DNA from: Streptomyces sp. CG4
GTDB lineage: Bacteria > Actinomycetota > Actinomycetes > Streptomycetales > Streptomycetaceae
Assembly: GCF_041080655.1 (NCBI RefSeq)
Contig: NZ_CP163525.1
Coordinates: 3,596,001-3,660,000 of the forward strand
Direction of reading: 5' to 3'
DNA length: 64,000 nt
In this document: positions 40,948-49,488 of the stretch, one piece after another
How positions within the stretch are numbered: the first letter of the stretch is position 1
How the letters are laid out: each line of letters starts with the position of its first letter
Notes under the pieces: model-generated
What the model was told of the DNA's origin: nothing
Database searches by the model: none
The model's input: only the letters and a program-made list of their open reading frames with translations
Translations under genes and position numbers: made by a program

Positions 40948-41721
40948 TCAGCCGCCGTAACGGCGGTGACGTGCGGCGTAGTCGCGCAGGGCGCGCAGGA
41001 AGTCGACTTTGCGGAAGGCGGGCCAGAAGACCTCGCAGAAGTAGTACTCCGAGTGCGCGGTCTGCCAGAGCATGAATCCGGACAGCCGCTGCTCTCCGCT
41101 GGTGCGGATGACGAGGTCCGGATCGGGCTGGGCGCCGGTGTAGAGGTGGCGGCCGATCATGTCGATGTCGACGGACTCGGCGAGGTCCTCCATCGGGACG
41201 CCCTTGTCCTTGGCGTCGAGGATCATGGAGCGCACGGCGTCGGCGATCTCCTGCCGGCCGCCGTAGCCGATGGCCACGTTGACCAGTATTCCGTCGACGT
41301 GGGCGGTGGACTCCTCCGCCTCCTTCAGGGTGTGCTGCATGGCGCCCGGCAGCAGGTCCATCGCGCCGACGTGGTGCACGCGCCAGCGGCCGTCGGCGGC
41401 GAGGGTGCGGACGACGTTCTCGATGATGCCGAGCAGCGGGCCGAGTTCGTCCTGCGGCCGGTCGAAGTTGTCCGTGGACAGCAGCCACAGGGTGACGACC
41501 TCGACATCGGTCTCGGTGCACCAGCCGAGGAACTCCTCGATCTTGTCCGCACCGGCGCGGTGGCCGTGGACGGTGGTGGAGCCGGACGCCTTCGCCCAGC
41601 GGCGGTTGCCGTCCATGATGACGCCGATGTGCTTGGGCACCTGATCGTGGTCCAGGTGGCCCTCCACCCGGCGTGCGTAGAGCCTGACGAGCAGGCTGCG
41701 CAGGTTGTCGCGCAGGTTCAC
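40948..41721 (-). CDS. cis-prenyltransferase (isoprenyl transferase, UppS-like)
   Basis: A 257-aa enzyme that adds isoprene units in Z configuration. Motifs: HIGVIMDGNRRWAKA (catalytic Asp, first conserved region), WLLSTDNFDRP, NVAIGYGGRQEI and RTSGEQRLSGFMLWQTAHSE (substrate-binding Arg/Ser). The sequence pattern recalls short-chain Z-farnesyl synthases of actinobacteria (Rv1086 type) as well as UppS, so product length is uncertain. GTG 41719-41721 has GGAGGG 5 nt upstream. Confidence 0.93.
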   Translation of the reverse strand: MNLRDNLRSLLVRLYARRVEGHLDHDQVPKHIGVIMDGNRRWAKASGSTTVHGHRAGADKIEEFLGWCTETDVEVVTLWLLSTDNFDRPQDELGPLLGIIENVVRTLAADGRWRVHHVGAMDLLPGAMQHTLKEAEESTAHVDGILVNVAIGYGGRQEIADAVRSMILDAKDKGVPMEDLAESVDIDMIGRHLYTGAQPDPDLVIRTSGEQRLSGFMLWQTAHSEYYFCEVFWPAFRKVDFLRALRDYAARHRRYGG

Positions 41722-41984
41722 GTGGCCCTCCGGGGGATTGGCGGGGGATTTCGGTGCGGTGGGTGCCGGAGCCGTTGAGCCTACCCCCGCTGGAAGCTTG
41801 GTTCCGGCCCGGGGTTTGGGGAGTGAGGTGCGAAGGCGGTGCGGTTCCGCCGTCGAGTGCGGCCGGGTGGGGGGTGAGCCTGCCCGCGCGGCGGGACCGC
41901 GTATCGGGCGCTGCCCCGCGTCCCTCCCAGCCCCTCCTGATGAGGACGCCGGGCCCACGCCGGGCGGTTCCCGTCGGCCGCATG

Positions 41985-42080
41985 AAAAAACGGGCCGGTC
42001 CGTGGGGGGGAGACGGACCGGCCCGAGGGGGGGTTTCCACCATAACCCTTCGTAAGGGATGGTGGGTGCATCGGCGGCAC
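41985..42080 (-). ncRNA. 6C small RNA (probable)
   Basis: On the minus strand: a first hairpin (CCACCAT with ATGGTGG, 42037-42065), a run of seven C (42033-42027), then a second hairpin CGGGCCGGTCCGT/ACGGACCGGCCCG (42025-42013 with 42003-41991) whose loop holds another seven C (42010-42004), then T6 (41990-41985). Two C-rich runs and a terminal U tract are the marks of the actinobacterial 6C RNA, recalled from memory. A -10-like TAGTTG lies about 10-15 nt upstream of the assumed 5' end. The 5' boundary is approximate. Confidence 0.72.
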
Positions 42081-42529
42081 ACAACTACTCTCCGGAATCG
42101 TCCGGCGACGCCCCGGTGGGCGCGGAACGCTGGATTCAGGGGTGCCGCATGGCCGATTCACAGCGGAATCTCAGGGAGAACCGGTCGGATACGAAGTGAT
42201 TCGGAGGGATCCACGCGGTTTGGGCCGTCTTGGGGATGTGTCGGCGAGTTGCCCCGGGGTCCCCCCGACGGGCTACCCGGTCAGCGAATGGTGACTTGAC
42301 CATTCCGCTACGCGGATGCGGGGACGTCGCCGGGTTTCACGGCACCGCGCAGCCCCCTCCACTGCGCGGTGCCGCCCGCGCAGCTTTGCGTGCGCGAATA
42401 ACCTTGGTCTGAACTTACGTGACGGGTGGGACAGATGTGAACCTGGCTAGATAACAATGCGGAAACCCGAGGGGAATGCCGGGTGAATCGCAACGGTTTT
42501 CAGCCGATATGTTCCTCACGCCCGGTTCG
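42081..42529. other. intergenic stretch without a supported gene
   Basis: Holds the presumed 6C promoter and AT-richer sequence near 42400-42470 (ATAACCTTGG, AGATAACAATG). Frames here are short and atypical in codon use. Likewise 41722-41984 holds only the cis-prenyltransferase promoter region. Confidence 0.5.
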
Positions 42530-43324
42530 TCAGTGAGCCGGCTTGCGAACGTCGAAGAGCTGCCGGGTGCTGTGCGCGACGAACGGGCCCTGCCGCTCGA
42601 TCCGTTCGTGCAGCGCACGGAGCCGGGGCTCGTACGCCGCCACCGTGAAGCCGGGGACCATCCACACGACCTTGCGCAGGAAATGGACGACTGCGGCGAT
42701 GTCGTGGAACTCCATCCGCAGCCGCTCCGCCCGCAGCCCGGCCACCTCCAGGCCCGCCGCCTCGGCGTCGGCCCGCTCACGCTCGGGGTCCCGGGCGGTG
42801 CGCACCTCCGCCGGCTGTGGCCCGAGGAAGTACCCGACCAGCTCGAAGACGCTGGCCGGCCCGACATGCTGGGCGAAGTAGGTGCCGCCGGGCCGCAGCA
42901 CCCGTGCGATCTGGGCCCAGTGCGGGCGTACCGGATGCCGGCTGAGCACCAGGTCGAACGTCTCGTCGGCGAACGGCAGCGGCGCGTCGTCCGGGGCGGC
43001 GACGACCACCACGCCGCGCGGCCGGAGCAGGGCGGTGGCCTTGGCCACGTTCGGCGGCCAGCCCTCCGTCGCGGCGGCCAGCACCGGCCGGGCAGGCGCG
43101 GCGCGACCCAGCGCGAATTCCAGCACCTCGCCGCCACCGGTCTGGATGTCGAGCGCGGCCTCCGCCCGGGCCAGCCGCTCCCCCGCCGACACGGCGTACC
43201 CCCACGAGGGCCGCGCCTCGCTCGCCCGCCCCTCGAACCAGGAGAAGTCCCAGCCCTCGGTCGGTACGGCGGCGCCCTCGGTCACGAGGTCCTCGAAGGA
43301 ACGGTGAGCTGCCATGCCGGTCAT
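42530..43324 (-). CDS. SAM-dependent methyltransferase (type 11)
   Basis: A 264-aa class I methyltransferase. The SAM-binding loop is VLEFALGRAAP (68-78; the usual GxGxG is altered to FALGRA), followed by FDLVLSRHPVRPHWAQIARVLRPGGTYFAQHVG (quoted in parts: VLRPGGTYF). Substrate unknown. Divergent from the DinB gene, 43 bp apart. Confidence 0.85.
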   Translation of the reverse strand: MTGMAAHRSFEDLVTEGAAVPTEGWDFSWFEGRASEARPSWGYAVSAGERLARAEAALDIQTGGGEVLEFALGRAAPARPVLAAATEGWPPNVAKATALLRPRGVVVVAAPDDAPLPFADETFDLVLSRHPVRPHWAQIARVLRPGGTYFAQHVGPASVFELVGYFLGPQPAEVRTARDPERERADAEAAGLEVAGLRAERLRMEFHDIAAVVHFLRKVVWMVPGFTVAAYEPRLRALHERIERQGPFVAHSTRQLFDVRKPAH

Positions 43325-43367
43325 GATCGCAGGACACCACTGAGCCGGCCTGCTAATTTCCGCCCGT

Positions 43368-43871
43368 ATGACGCCTTACTCCGCCGGAGAGAAGCAGACG
43401 CTGCACACGAGCCTGAACCGGCACCGGCACGCCGTGCTGTGGAAACTGCAGGGCCTCGACGACGAGCAGCTGCGCCGCCCGATGACACCGACCGGCACCA
43501 ACCTGCTGGGCCTGGTGAAGCATCTGGCCTCGGTCGAGTACGGGTGGTTCGTGGAGACGTTCGGGGGCGAGGCGGAAGCCCTGTGGTTCGACCCGTACGA
43601 GAACGAGGACCTGCGGATCGCCCCCGACGAGACGACGGAACGGATCATCGCCTTCTACGGCCGTGCCCGCGCCGCCGCCGATGCCATGATCACCGAGCTG
43701 CCCCTGGACGCCCAGGGCCACCCGACCTGGCGCGACATCACCGTGAGCCTGCGCTGGACCCTGGTCCACATGATCGAGGAGACCGCCCGGCACGCCGGAC
43801 ACATGGACATCCTGCGCGAACTGATCGACGGCACGACGGGCGACCACCCACCGGTCACCGGCACGGGCTGA
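43368..43871 (+). CDS. DinB/DUF664 family protein
   Basis: A 167-aa four-helix-bundle protein. The metal triad of the family is visible in LVKHLASVEYGWF (His) and TARHAGHMDILREL (two His). In actinobacteria relatives include mycothiol-dependent transferases; the exact reaction is unknown. Confidence 0.88.
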   Translation: MTPYSAGEKQTLHTSLNRHRHAVLWKLQGLDDEQLRRPMTPTGTNLLGLVKHLASVEYGWFVETFGGEAEALWFDPYENEDLRIAPDETTERIIAFYGRARAAADAMITELPLDAQGHPTWRDITVSLRWTLVHMIEETARHAGHMDILRELIDGTTGDHPPVTGTG

Positions 43872-44262
43872 CCAGAACCGGTGCGGCCAGGTCATACGCC
43901 GCACGTGCGCTCGGCGCGTCGAGCAGCCCGGCGTCCGGCAATCGCGGGGCGGGAGCTTCGGCCGGCACCCGCTCCGGCCGGTGCAGCGCCTCCCAACACC
44001 TCCATGAGCAGCCCGCCGAACCGCGCAAGCGGCCGCAGCGCCCCCGCCAACGACCCCTCACACCGCACCCACCGTGCGGCGATCGCACCACCGGCCTGCG
44101 GGACCCGCCCGAGGCTGCGATTGCGCGCTGCCGCGACGTCGTCGCCCTCCGGGGCGTAAGCACCGCGCCGGCGGGGCGGCTGCCGGCCCGCAGTGCTTCC
44201 CAGGCGAGCTCGAAGGGCAGTTGCCAGGGAGCGGGCAGGGCGACGAGGTCCGGCGTCGTCGT
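43855..44262 (-). pseudogene. nucleoside deaminase remnant
   Basis: Directly after the GNAT stop, minus-strand codons give TPDLVALPAPWQLPFELAWE then ALRAGSRPAGAVLT, the start of a zinc-dependent nucleoside/tRNA deaminase. About 44155 the sense moves one frame (PEGDDVAAARNRS), and later parts (GSLAGALRPLARFGG; LLDAPSARAAYDLA before the stop at 43855) lack the catalytic HAE and PCxxC motifs. There is no start codon. I read it as a frameshifted and internally deleted gene; its end overlaps the DinB 3' end. Confidence 0.6.
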
Positions 44263-44744
44263 CAGCCGGCGTCGTGCTGCTCGCGGAGGACGAGCAGGAT
44301 GTGGCCGTCGGTGCCGTGCCGGACGGTGCCGGCCTGCTCGAAGCCGTGTCTTTGCAGGAGCCGGACGGAGGCGGTGTTGGCGTGGAACGGGTCGGCGTAC
44401 AAAGGCCGTACCCGCTCCAGTTCCAGGAAGTGGCCGAGGGCGCGGGTGCCGATGCCGCGGCCCCAGTACGGCCGGCCCAGCCAGTACCCGACGAACCGCC
44501 GCTGCCCCTCCGCCGTCCAGGAGACGACGCTCCCGGCGACCTCGCCGCCCACGGTGACCGCCCGCACGAGACAGTCGGAATCGCCCAGCACGCGCTCGCG
44601 CCAGTGCTTGAGGAAGGCGTCCCGCGGCCGGGGCGTGAATCTCGACCGCCGGACGGCTTCCGGGTCGTGCTCGTAGGCGAGGAGGACGAACAGGTCCTCG
44701 TCCGTGACACCTCGCAGGCTCACTTCGCTGTGCTCCTCGGTCAT
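44262..44744 (-). CDS. GNAT-family N-acetyltransferase
   Basis: A 160-aa RimJ/RimL-type acetyltransferase: SLRGVTDEDLFVLLAYEHDP, VGYWLGRPYWGRGIGTRAL (acetyl-CoA loop RGIGT) and NTASVRLLQRHGFEQAGTV. ATG 44744 (MTEEHSEV) is preferred to the upstream ATG 44774. Substrate unknown. Confidence 0.88.
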   Translation of the reverse strand: MTEEHSEVSLRGVTDEDLFVLLAYEHDPEAVRRSRFTPRPRDAFLKHWRERVLGDSDCLVRAVTVGGEVAGSVVSWTAEGQRRFVGYWLGRPYWGRGIGTRALGHFLELERVRPLYADPFHANTASVRLLQRHGFEQAGTVRHGTDGHILLVLREQHDAG

Positions 44745-44789
44745 GCAAGGCAGTGTGGCAGCCGCCACTGACAACGCCTCCCCACCGAC

Positions 44790-45662
44790 TCACACCACCA
44801 GCGGCCGGACCTCCTCGGCGGCGAACCGCACGAACCCCTCCGGGTCGGGCTCGTCCCCGGTCGGCTGCAGTACGACGGTGTCGGCACCGGCCTCGGCCAG
44901 CCGCCGTACGGCCGCGGCCACGACGCCCGCATCGCCCGCCACGCCTACATCCGCGGCCGGCGCCAGGCCCTCCGCGACGCGTTCGGCCCGCAGCCGGGCC
45001 TCGGCGTCGGCCCCCGTGGCGGCCAGCAGATGGACGACAAGCTGGTGCGGCTCGCCGCGGCCCGCCTCCTTCGCCCCCTCCTCGATGAGTTGCCGGGCCT
45101 GCCGTAAGCCGTCCGGGGAGGTGGATGCGGTGAGGAGCGTGCCGTCGGCCCTGGCGCCGGAGAGGCGGAGCGTACGCGGCCCGGTGGCGCCGGCGAGCAC
45201 GGGCGTCGCCCGCTCCGGCGGCCAGTCGAGGGCGACGTCGTCCAGCGAGACGTACCGGCCCCGCACCGTGAGCCGTTCGCCGCGCAACAGGGCGCGCAGG
45301 GCGTCGAGATGCTCACCGAGGAGGGTGAGCGGGGAGCCCGCACGGGCGCCGACCTGCCCCATCCAGTCCTGCACGCCATGGCCGACGACGAGGGTCGCGC
45401 GGCCGGGGAACATCCGGTGCAGGGAGGCCGCCTCCATCGCGGTCAGAGCCACGTTCCTGAGGGGCACGGGCAGCAGTCCCACGCCGACGCGCACCCGCTC
45501 GGTCCACGCGAGCGCCGCGGCGGCGGTCGCGATCCCGCCCTCCCGGAAGCAGTCCTCCCACAGCCACAGTTCCTCGAGCCCCACGTCGTCGGCGACGCGA
45601 GCGACCGCCCGCAGCCGCTCGGGCGGAAGCTGGGGGCGGAACACGACACCGAGTCCAGTCAT
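44790..45662 (-). CDS. LLM class flavin-dependent oxidoreductase
   Basis: A 290-aa F420- or FMN-dependent TIM-barrel protein of the luciferase-like family (LWLWEDCFREGGIATAAAAL, VGVGLLPVPLRN, GRATLVVGHGVQDWM, VLAGATGPRTLRLSG). In actinobacteria the F420 cofactor is most likely. Divergent from the DUF192 gene. Confidence 0.9.
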   Translation of the reverse strand: MTGLGVVFRPQLPPERLRAVARVADDVGLEELWLWEDCFREGGIATAAAALAWTERVRVGVGLLPVPLRNVALTAMEAASLHRMFPGRATLVVGHGVQDWMGQVGARAGSPLTLLGEHLDALRALLRGERLTVRGRYVSLDDVALDWPPERATPVLAGATGPRTLRLSGARADGTLLTASTSPDGLRQARQLIEEGAKEAGRGEPHQLVVHLLAATGADAEARLRAERVAEGLAPAADVGVAGDAGVVAAAVRRLAEAGADTVVLQPTGDEPDPEGFVRFAAEEVRPLVV

Positions 45663-45759
45663 GGACCCCTTCCTAGTGGGGAGGAAGTGGGGTGACAACT
45701 GGTTTTGGCCGACCGGCAGTTGGCGGCGCGGCGCCTGTGCGGGAGGGGACGAAGGGGAC

Positions 45760-46143
45760 ATGGGGAGACGCTGGCGGGACGGGACCGGGAAGTTGATCGT
45801 GCCGAGGGAGACCCCGGTGGCTCTGCCCCTGGAGATCGCGGTCTCCTACCGGGCCCGGACCAAAGGGCTGCTGGGCCGGGACGCGGTCGACGGGGCGCTG
45901 CTGCTGTCACCGGCGAGCGGGGTGCACACGTTCGGGATGCGGATCCCGATCGACGTCGCCTACCTGGACCGCCGGCTGACCGTTCTCGCCGTCCGCACGA
46001 TGCGACCGGGCCGCCTCGGCCTGCCCCGGCTGCGCGCACGGCACGTCCTGGAGGCGGAGGCGGGAACCATGGCCGGGTGGGGGCTGCGGGCGGGGATGCG
46101 GGTCGGTGTCGAGGTGGACGCCGTTGTCAGTGGCACGTCCTAG
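45760..46143 (+). CDS. DUF192 family protein
   Basis: A 127-aa protein with the family core LEIAVSYRARTKGLLGRDAV, VHTFGMRIPIDVAYLD and VLEAEAGTMAGWGLRAGMRV (each quoted in part). DUF192 proteins are small beta-barrels of unknown role, often exported; this copy lacks a signal peptide, as in actinobacterial relatives near Flp pilus genes. ATG 45760 has GAAGGGG just upstream. Confidence 0.85.
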   Translation: MGRRWRDGTGKLIVPRETPVALPLEIAVSYRARTKGLLGRDAVDGALLLSPASGVHTFGMRIPIDVAYLDRRLTVLAVRTMRPGRLGLPRLRARHVLEAEAGTMAGWGLRAGMRVGVEVDAVVSGTS

Positions 46144-46152
46144 CATCGCGGC

Positions 46153-46566
46153 ATGAGAGCTTCAGGGACGTTCAAGGTCGAGGGGTTCACTCCGGCTGAG
46201 GTGCGGCTGCCGGAGCCGGTGGTCGAGACGGCGGTGCCGGTCGGCGTGGCCACGATGCGGAAGCGGTACGAGGGTGAGGTCGCCGGAGCGTCGGCGACGC
46301 TGTTCACCGCGGCGTACGACCAGTCCAGTGGGACCGGCACCTATGTCGCCATGGAGTCCTTCGAGGGGACGCTGGGTGAGCGAAGCGGCTCCTTCAACTT
46401 CGCCCACTCGGCGACGACCCTCGGGGAGGGCAGACAGGCCGAGTTCTTCGTGATCGTGCCGGGGAGCGGTACGGGCGCGCTGGCCGGCATCCGGGGTGCC
46501 GGCGGTATGGCGGTCGACGCGGACGACACCCATCGGATCTGGTTCGAGTACGAGGTGGCTGAGTAG
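46153..46566 (+). CDS. DUF3224 family protein
   Basis: A 137-aa beta-rich protein (GTYVAMESFEGTLGERSGSF, FNFAHSATT, GALAGIRGAGGM, HRIWFEYEV) of the DUF3224 family, whose fold resembles allene oxide cyclase-like barrels. Function unknown. Starts 9 bp after the DUF192 stop, so probably cotranscribed. Confidence 0.85.
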   Translation: MRASGTFKVEGFTPAEVRLPEPVVETAVPVGVATMRKRYEGEVAGASATLFTAAYDQSSGTGTYVAMESFEGTLGERSGSFNFAHSATTLGEGRQAEFFVIVPGSGTGALAGIRGAGGMAVDADDTHRIWFEYEVAE

Positions 46567-46584
46567 CGGGCTTTCGCTGCGAGG

Positions 46585-47199
46585 TCACCCCTGGCTGCGG
46601 GGGAAGGAGACCTCGACGCGTCGGTTCTTCCTCCGGCCCTCCTCGGTGGAGTTGTCGGCGACCGGGTACTGCTCGCCGTAGCCGCGGACCTCGAAGGTGA
46701 CGTTCGGGTCGTTCAGGTCCTGGTCCAGGACGGCCTGGACGGCGTTGGCGCGTTGCCTGGAGAGGATGTCGCCGTGGGCGGCGGAGCCGAGGTTGTCGGT
46801 GAAGCCGAAGACGCGGATCCGGGTCGCGTTCTGCTTCTTGACCTCGTCGGCGATGGTGGCGATCCGGGCCTTCGCGTCGTCGCTGAGCTTGGCGCTGTCC
46901 TTGCTGAAGAGGACTTCGGCCTGCAGCGCGAAGGTGACATCCGCGTTGGTGTCCTCGCGCCGCTCGTCCCCGCTCTGGTCTTCGACGACCGACTTGATGT
47001 CCAGCACCTTGGGCGGGGCGAGGGTGGCTCCCTCGGGGAGCTTGAGGTCCGGGTCGGTGGGGTCGATCTTCACCGGGGCGCCGGCGGAAGGCTCGGTCAC
47101 GGGGGGCTGACTCGGGTCCGTGTCCTGGGCCTGGGCCGACGTCGTCGCGAGGAGGAGGGTCATGGCGGTGAGGGCGAGCGCGAGACGGGCGGTGGTCAC
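46585..47199 (-). CDS. secreted OmpA-family protein
   Basis: A 204-aa protein: signal peptide 1-24 (ALALTAMTLLLATTSAQA), a short N-terminal strand region, then an OmpA/MotB peptidoglycan-binding domain (about 85-200; VLFSKDSAKLSDDAKARIAT, VFGFTDNLGSAAHGDILSRQ, RRKNRRVEVSF). It should bind the cell wall and may anchor or guide the pilus. GTG 47197-47199 lies 7 bp after the lipoprotein-gene stop; last gene of the Tad locus. Confidence 0.9.
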   Translation of the reverse strand: MTTARLALALTAMTLLLATTSAQAQDTDPSQPPVTEPSAGAPVKIDPTDPDLKLPEGATLAPPKVLDIKSVVEDQSGDERREDTNADVTFALQAEVLFSKDSAKLSDDAKARIATIADEVKKQNATRIRVFGFTDNLGSAAHGDILSRQRANAVQAVLDQDLNDPNVTFEVRGYGEQYPVADNSTEEGRRKNRRVEVSFPRSQG

Positions 47200-47206
47200 T
47201 TCGGCC

Positions 47207-47791
47207 TCACCCGGAGATCTTGATGGTGGCGGAGGAGAAGGTCGGCAGTTGGAGGGCCACCTCGGAGACGTCCGCGGGCGGGGAGGGGAACTGCATGAAG
47301 ACAGCAAGCGACTGACCCGCCTTGAGCGTGTCGAAGCCGGTGGTGGTCAGCGGGCCGCCATCGGTGTCGCGCAGGACGTAGTAACGCTTCTTGCCCTTGG
47401 AGTCGACCAGGGTGGCTCCGCCCAGGGACGGGCCGTGCTTGGTGATCTCGGTTTCATTGCCGCTGAGCGCGGACGGGATGAGCAGTTGCTTGGCCCCGTC
47501 GTTCTTCAAGGTGCCGTTCACGGTGACGAAGCCACCGGAATCGCGATGCGCGGAGGTGATCTGCAGCAACAGACCGTCCGTACCCTTCAGTTCGGCCAGA
47601 GGCTGGTCCGACTGCCCCTCCTGGCTGCTCGGGTCGGGGCCGGCTGACCGGGAAGCGGACGCCGAACGGTCCGGCTTCTTGCCGTCCCCGCCACCGCTTC
47701 CGCCGCAACCGGCTACACCGACGGCCAGACCAGCCGCAACGGTCAATGCGACCATCCCCCTGCGGGCCTTCGCAGTGAACCGAATGCTCAT
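47207..47791 (-). CDS. putative lipoprotein of the Tad locus
   Basis: A 194-aa protein with a lipoprotein signal peptide (LTVAAGLAVGVAGCGG, Cys29) and a Ser/Asp-rich spacer, then an Ig-like/DUF-type beta domain (LLLQITSAHRDSGGFVTVNG, KKRYYVLRDTDGGPL). Family unnamed to me. Place between the TadG-like and OmpA-like genes suggests an extracytoplasmic accessory role in pilus assembly; inferred. Confidence 0.75.
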   Translation of the reverse strand: MSIRFTAKARRGMVALTVAAGLAVGVAGCGGSGGGDGKKPDRSASASRSAGPDPSSQEGQSDQPLAELKGTDGLLLQITSAHRDSGGFVTVNGTLKNDGAKQLLIPSALSGNETEITKHGPSLGGATLVDSKGKKRYYVLRDTDGGPLTTTGFDTLKAGQSLAVFMQFPSPPADVSEVALQLPTFSSATIKISG

Positions 47792-47807
47792 CGCTCCGCT
47801 TCCTTCG

Positions 47808-48413
47808 TCATTGATCGTTCGCCGGTGAGTCGGCCAGATGGACGTCGAAGAGGTCTTCGGGCTTCGGGAGCCCTGTCGTGTCGTCCGGCTTCAGATGCCA
47901 GACCTTGCCCTTGCAGGTGAGTGGGGGCAGGTCAGCGCCCTTGGCACCGGCATCGGGGGGCTTGATGCAGAGGGGTTCGATCACGGCAGTGGCCTGCGCT
48001 ACGGATTGCTTGTCCTGCACACCGGGGACGACGGAATTTCCCACCCGCTTGTCGGTCTTGACCGAGACCGTGATCTTCAAGGCCTGGGAATCGTCGCAGG
48101 CTTCCACATGGCCGTCGTTCTGCGCGGCCAGTTCATCGGCTCGCCAGCACGACGGGCCGAAGTCCACCTTGCCGTCGAAGATGTCCTGCCACTTGGCCGG
48201 ATCCTTCAAGACCACCAGCCACTGTCCCGCCAGGTCGCCTCGGCGCTTCTGGGCCGCTGCCAGCGCTGCCGCATCGGCCGCCGTCTGGGCGCCACTTCTG
48301 TTCACCGCGGCCTGGCCGACCGCAAGGTAGGCCAACGCGAGAAAGAGCAGACCCGCCACCACCGTGATGTAGATGGGGAAGGCCTGCCCTGTGTCGCGAT
48401 GTGGAGGAATCAG
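47808..48413 (-). CDS. TadE/TadG-like pilus assembly protein, probable CTG start
   Basis: A roughly 201-aa protein: RDTGQAFPIYITVVAGLLFLALAYLAV is a class III prepilin-like helix (quoted in part: GQAFPIYITVVAGLL), followed by AQTAADAAALAAAQ and an extracytoplasmic domain with paired Cys. No ATG, GTG or TTG lies before the conserved RDTGQAFPIY. A CTG at 48411-48413 overlaps the Flp stop (CTGA), in the place where ATGA/GTGA couplings usually sit. The alternative is a GTG inside the helix, which would remove the processing region. Confidence 0.75.
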   Translation of the reverse strand: MIPPHRDTGQAFPIYITVVAGLLFLALAYLAVGQAAVNRSGAQTAADAAALAAAQKRRGDLAGQWLVVLKDPAKWQDIFDGKVDFGPSCWRADELAAQNDGHVEACDDSQALKITVSVKTDKRVGNSVVPGVQDKQSVAQATAVIEPLCIKPPDAGAKGADLPPLTCKGKVWHLKPDDTTGLPKPEDLFDVHLADSPANDQ

Positions 48414-48607
48414 CCACCGGTGACTTGGGTGATCTTGTTCCGGATCGCATCGAAGATCGTCTGCCCAATGCTCGTCCCCGTGATCGCCAGGACGATCGCC
48501 ACCACCACCGCGATGATGCCGAGGTACTCCACCGCAGTCTGCCCCCGGTCGCTGCGGGCAACCCGGGCCTGCAGGTGTGCGACGGTGGTGTTGAACCAGT
48601 TGCTCAT
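48410..48607 (-). CDS. flp: Flp-family pilin
   Basis: A 65-aa class III (type IVb) prepilin: short basic leader, then RGQTAVEYLGIIAVVVAIVL with the Glu5-like residue in TAVEY, and a short C-terminus. It is the main pilus subunit in Tad systems. GGAGGGG precedes the ATG. Confidence 0.92.
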   Translation of the reverse strand: MSNWFNTTVAHLQARVARSDRGQTAVEYLGIIAVVVAIVLAITGTSIGQTIFDAIRNKITQVTGG

Positions 48608-48732
48608 GGTGGTCCCCTCCGGGTTCGCCTCCGATCCGCACAACGTAGGCCGCAGCGCGGCCAGCGCCGGAGGGCCCCAGGGCCCAACGCCGGGCCCATT
48701 CCCCGTCCTTGGCACTCCCGCGCGCCCTCACC

Positions 48733-49488
48733 TCACGCCACCCCCAGCCACTTCGCGGCCGCCTGGGACCTGGTGGTGGACTGGAGTTTGGCGAAGATGC
48801 GGTTGATGTGGTTCTTGACCGTCTTCTCGGAGATGAAGCAGGCGGCGGCGATCTGCTGGTTGGTCATGCCGGACGCGATGAGGTCCATGATCTCCGCCTC
48901 CCTCGCACTCAGCCGGAAACGTGAACGGAACGACTGTCCCACAGAGGATTGCAGTTGCGAAAGCGCTTGAGGTGAGTTTTCGCCTAGAAAATAGGGGACT
49001 TGCGGTTCTGTGTGTGCAGATGCATTTGTACGCAGCGCTGTCAGCAACGCCTTCGCCGCCCCTGGCGTCACATGCGGCCGCCCCTCGCGGACATCCCGCA
49101 CCGCCCGCACCAACTGCTCCGTCGTGAACTCCCCGTGCACCAGGTATCCCCCCGCCCCCAGCCGCAACGCCTCCCGCACGGTCTCCGTCTCGTGGCTGTA
49201 GGTGAGCATCATGACCGGCGCCAGCCGCACCAGGTGCGGCAATGCCGAGATTCCGTCGACTCCCGGCATACGGACGTCGAGGAGGATGACGTCGGGGCGG
49301 TGCCGTAGCGCGGCCTCGTACGCCTCGCGGCCGTCCGTCGCCTCCGCCACCACCGTCGTGTCCGCGCGACCGGAGAGCAGGGCCGTCAGGCCCGCCCTGA
49401 CCACGGGGTTGTCGTCGGCCACCAACAGCCGCAGGGGAGCAGGGGCCGACGGCGAGGCGGCCTCCGGCCAAGGGGGACTGTGCTTCAT
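48733..49488 (-). CDS. NarL/LuxR-family response regulator
   Basis: A 251-aa regulator: receiver domain (about 20-140; LLVADDNPVVRAGL, VILLDVRMPGVDG with Asp phosphoacceptor, Lys replaced by His/Gly near GAGGYLVHG) and a C-terminal LuxR HTH (LSAREAEIMDLIASGMTNQQ, EKTVKNHINRIFAKL). Start ATG overlaps the kinase stop (ATGA). It probably controls the Tad genes. Confidence 0.92.
   Translation of the reverse strand: MKHSPPWPEAASPSAPAPLRLLVADDNPVVRAGLTALLSGRADTTVVAEATDGREAYEAALRHRPDVILLDVRMPGVDGISALPHLVRLAPVMMLTYSHETETVREALRLGAGGYLVHGEFTTEQLVRAVRDVREGRPHVTPGAAKALLTALRTNASAHTEPQVPYFLGENSPQALSQLQSSVGQSFRSRFRLSAREAEIMDLIASGMTNQQIAAACFISEKTVKNHINRIFAKLQSTTRSQAAAKWLGVA

Noticed and set aside
41985..42084. 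Trp-codon leader peptide (LWWKPP) followed by a terminator, as in trp attenuators
   Set aside because: The Trp codons lie in the first hairpin of the 6C-like RNA, there is no antiterminator pairing, and the gene downstream is a prenyltransferase, not a Trp gene.
41705..42299. Plus-strand frames in the gap upstream of the cis-prenyltransferase
   Set aside because: Short, basic/Pro-rich, overlap the 6C RNA and promoter region, no ribosome sites or domains.
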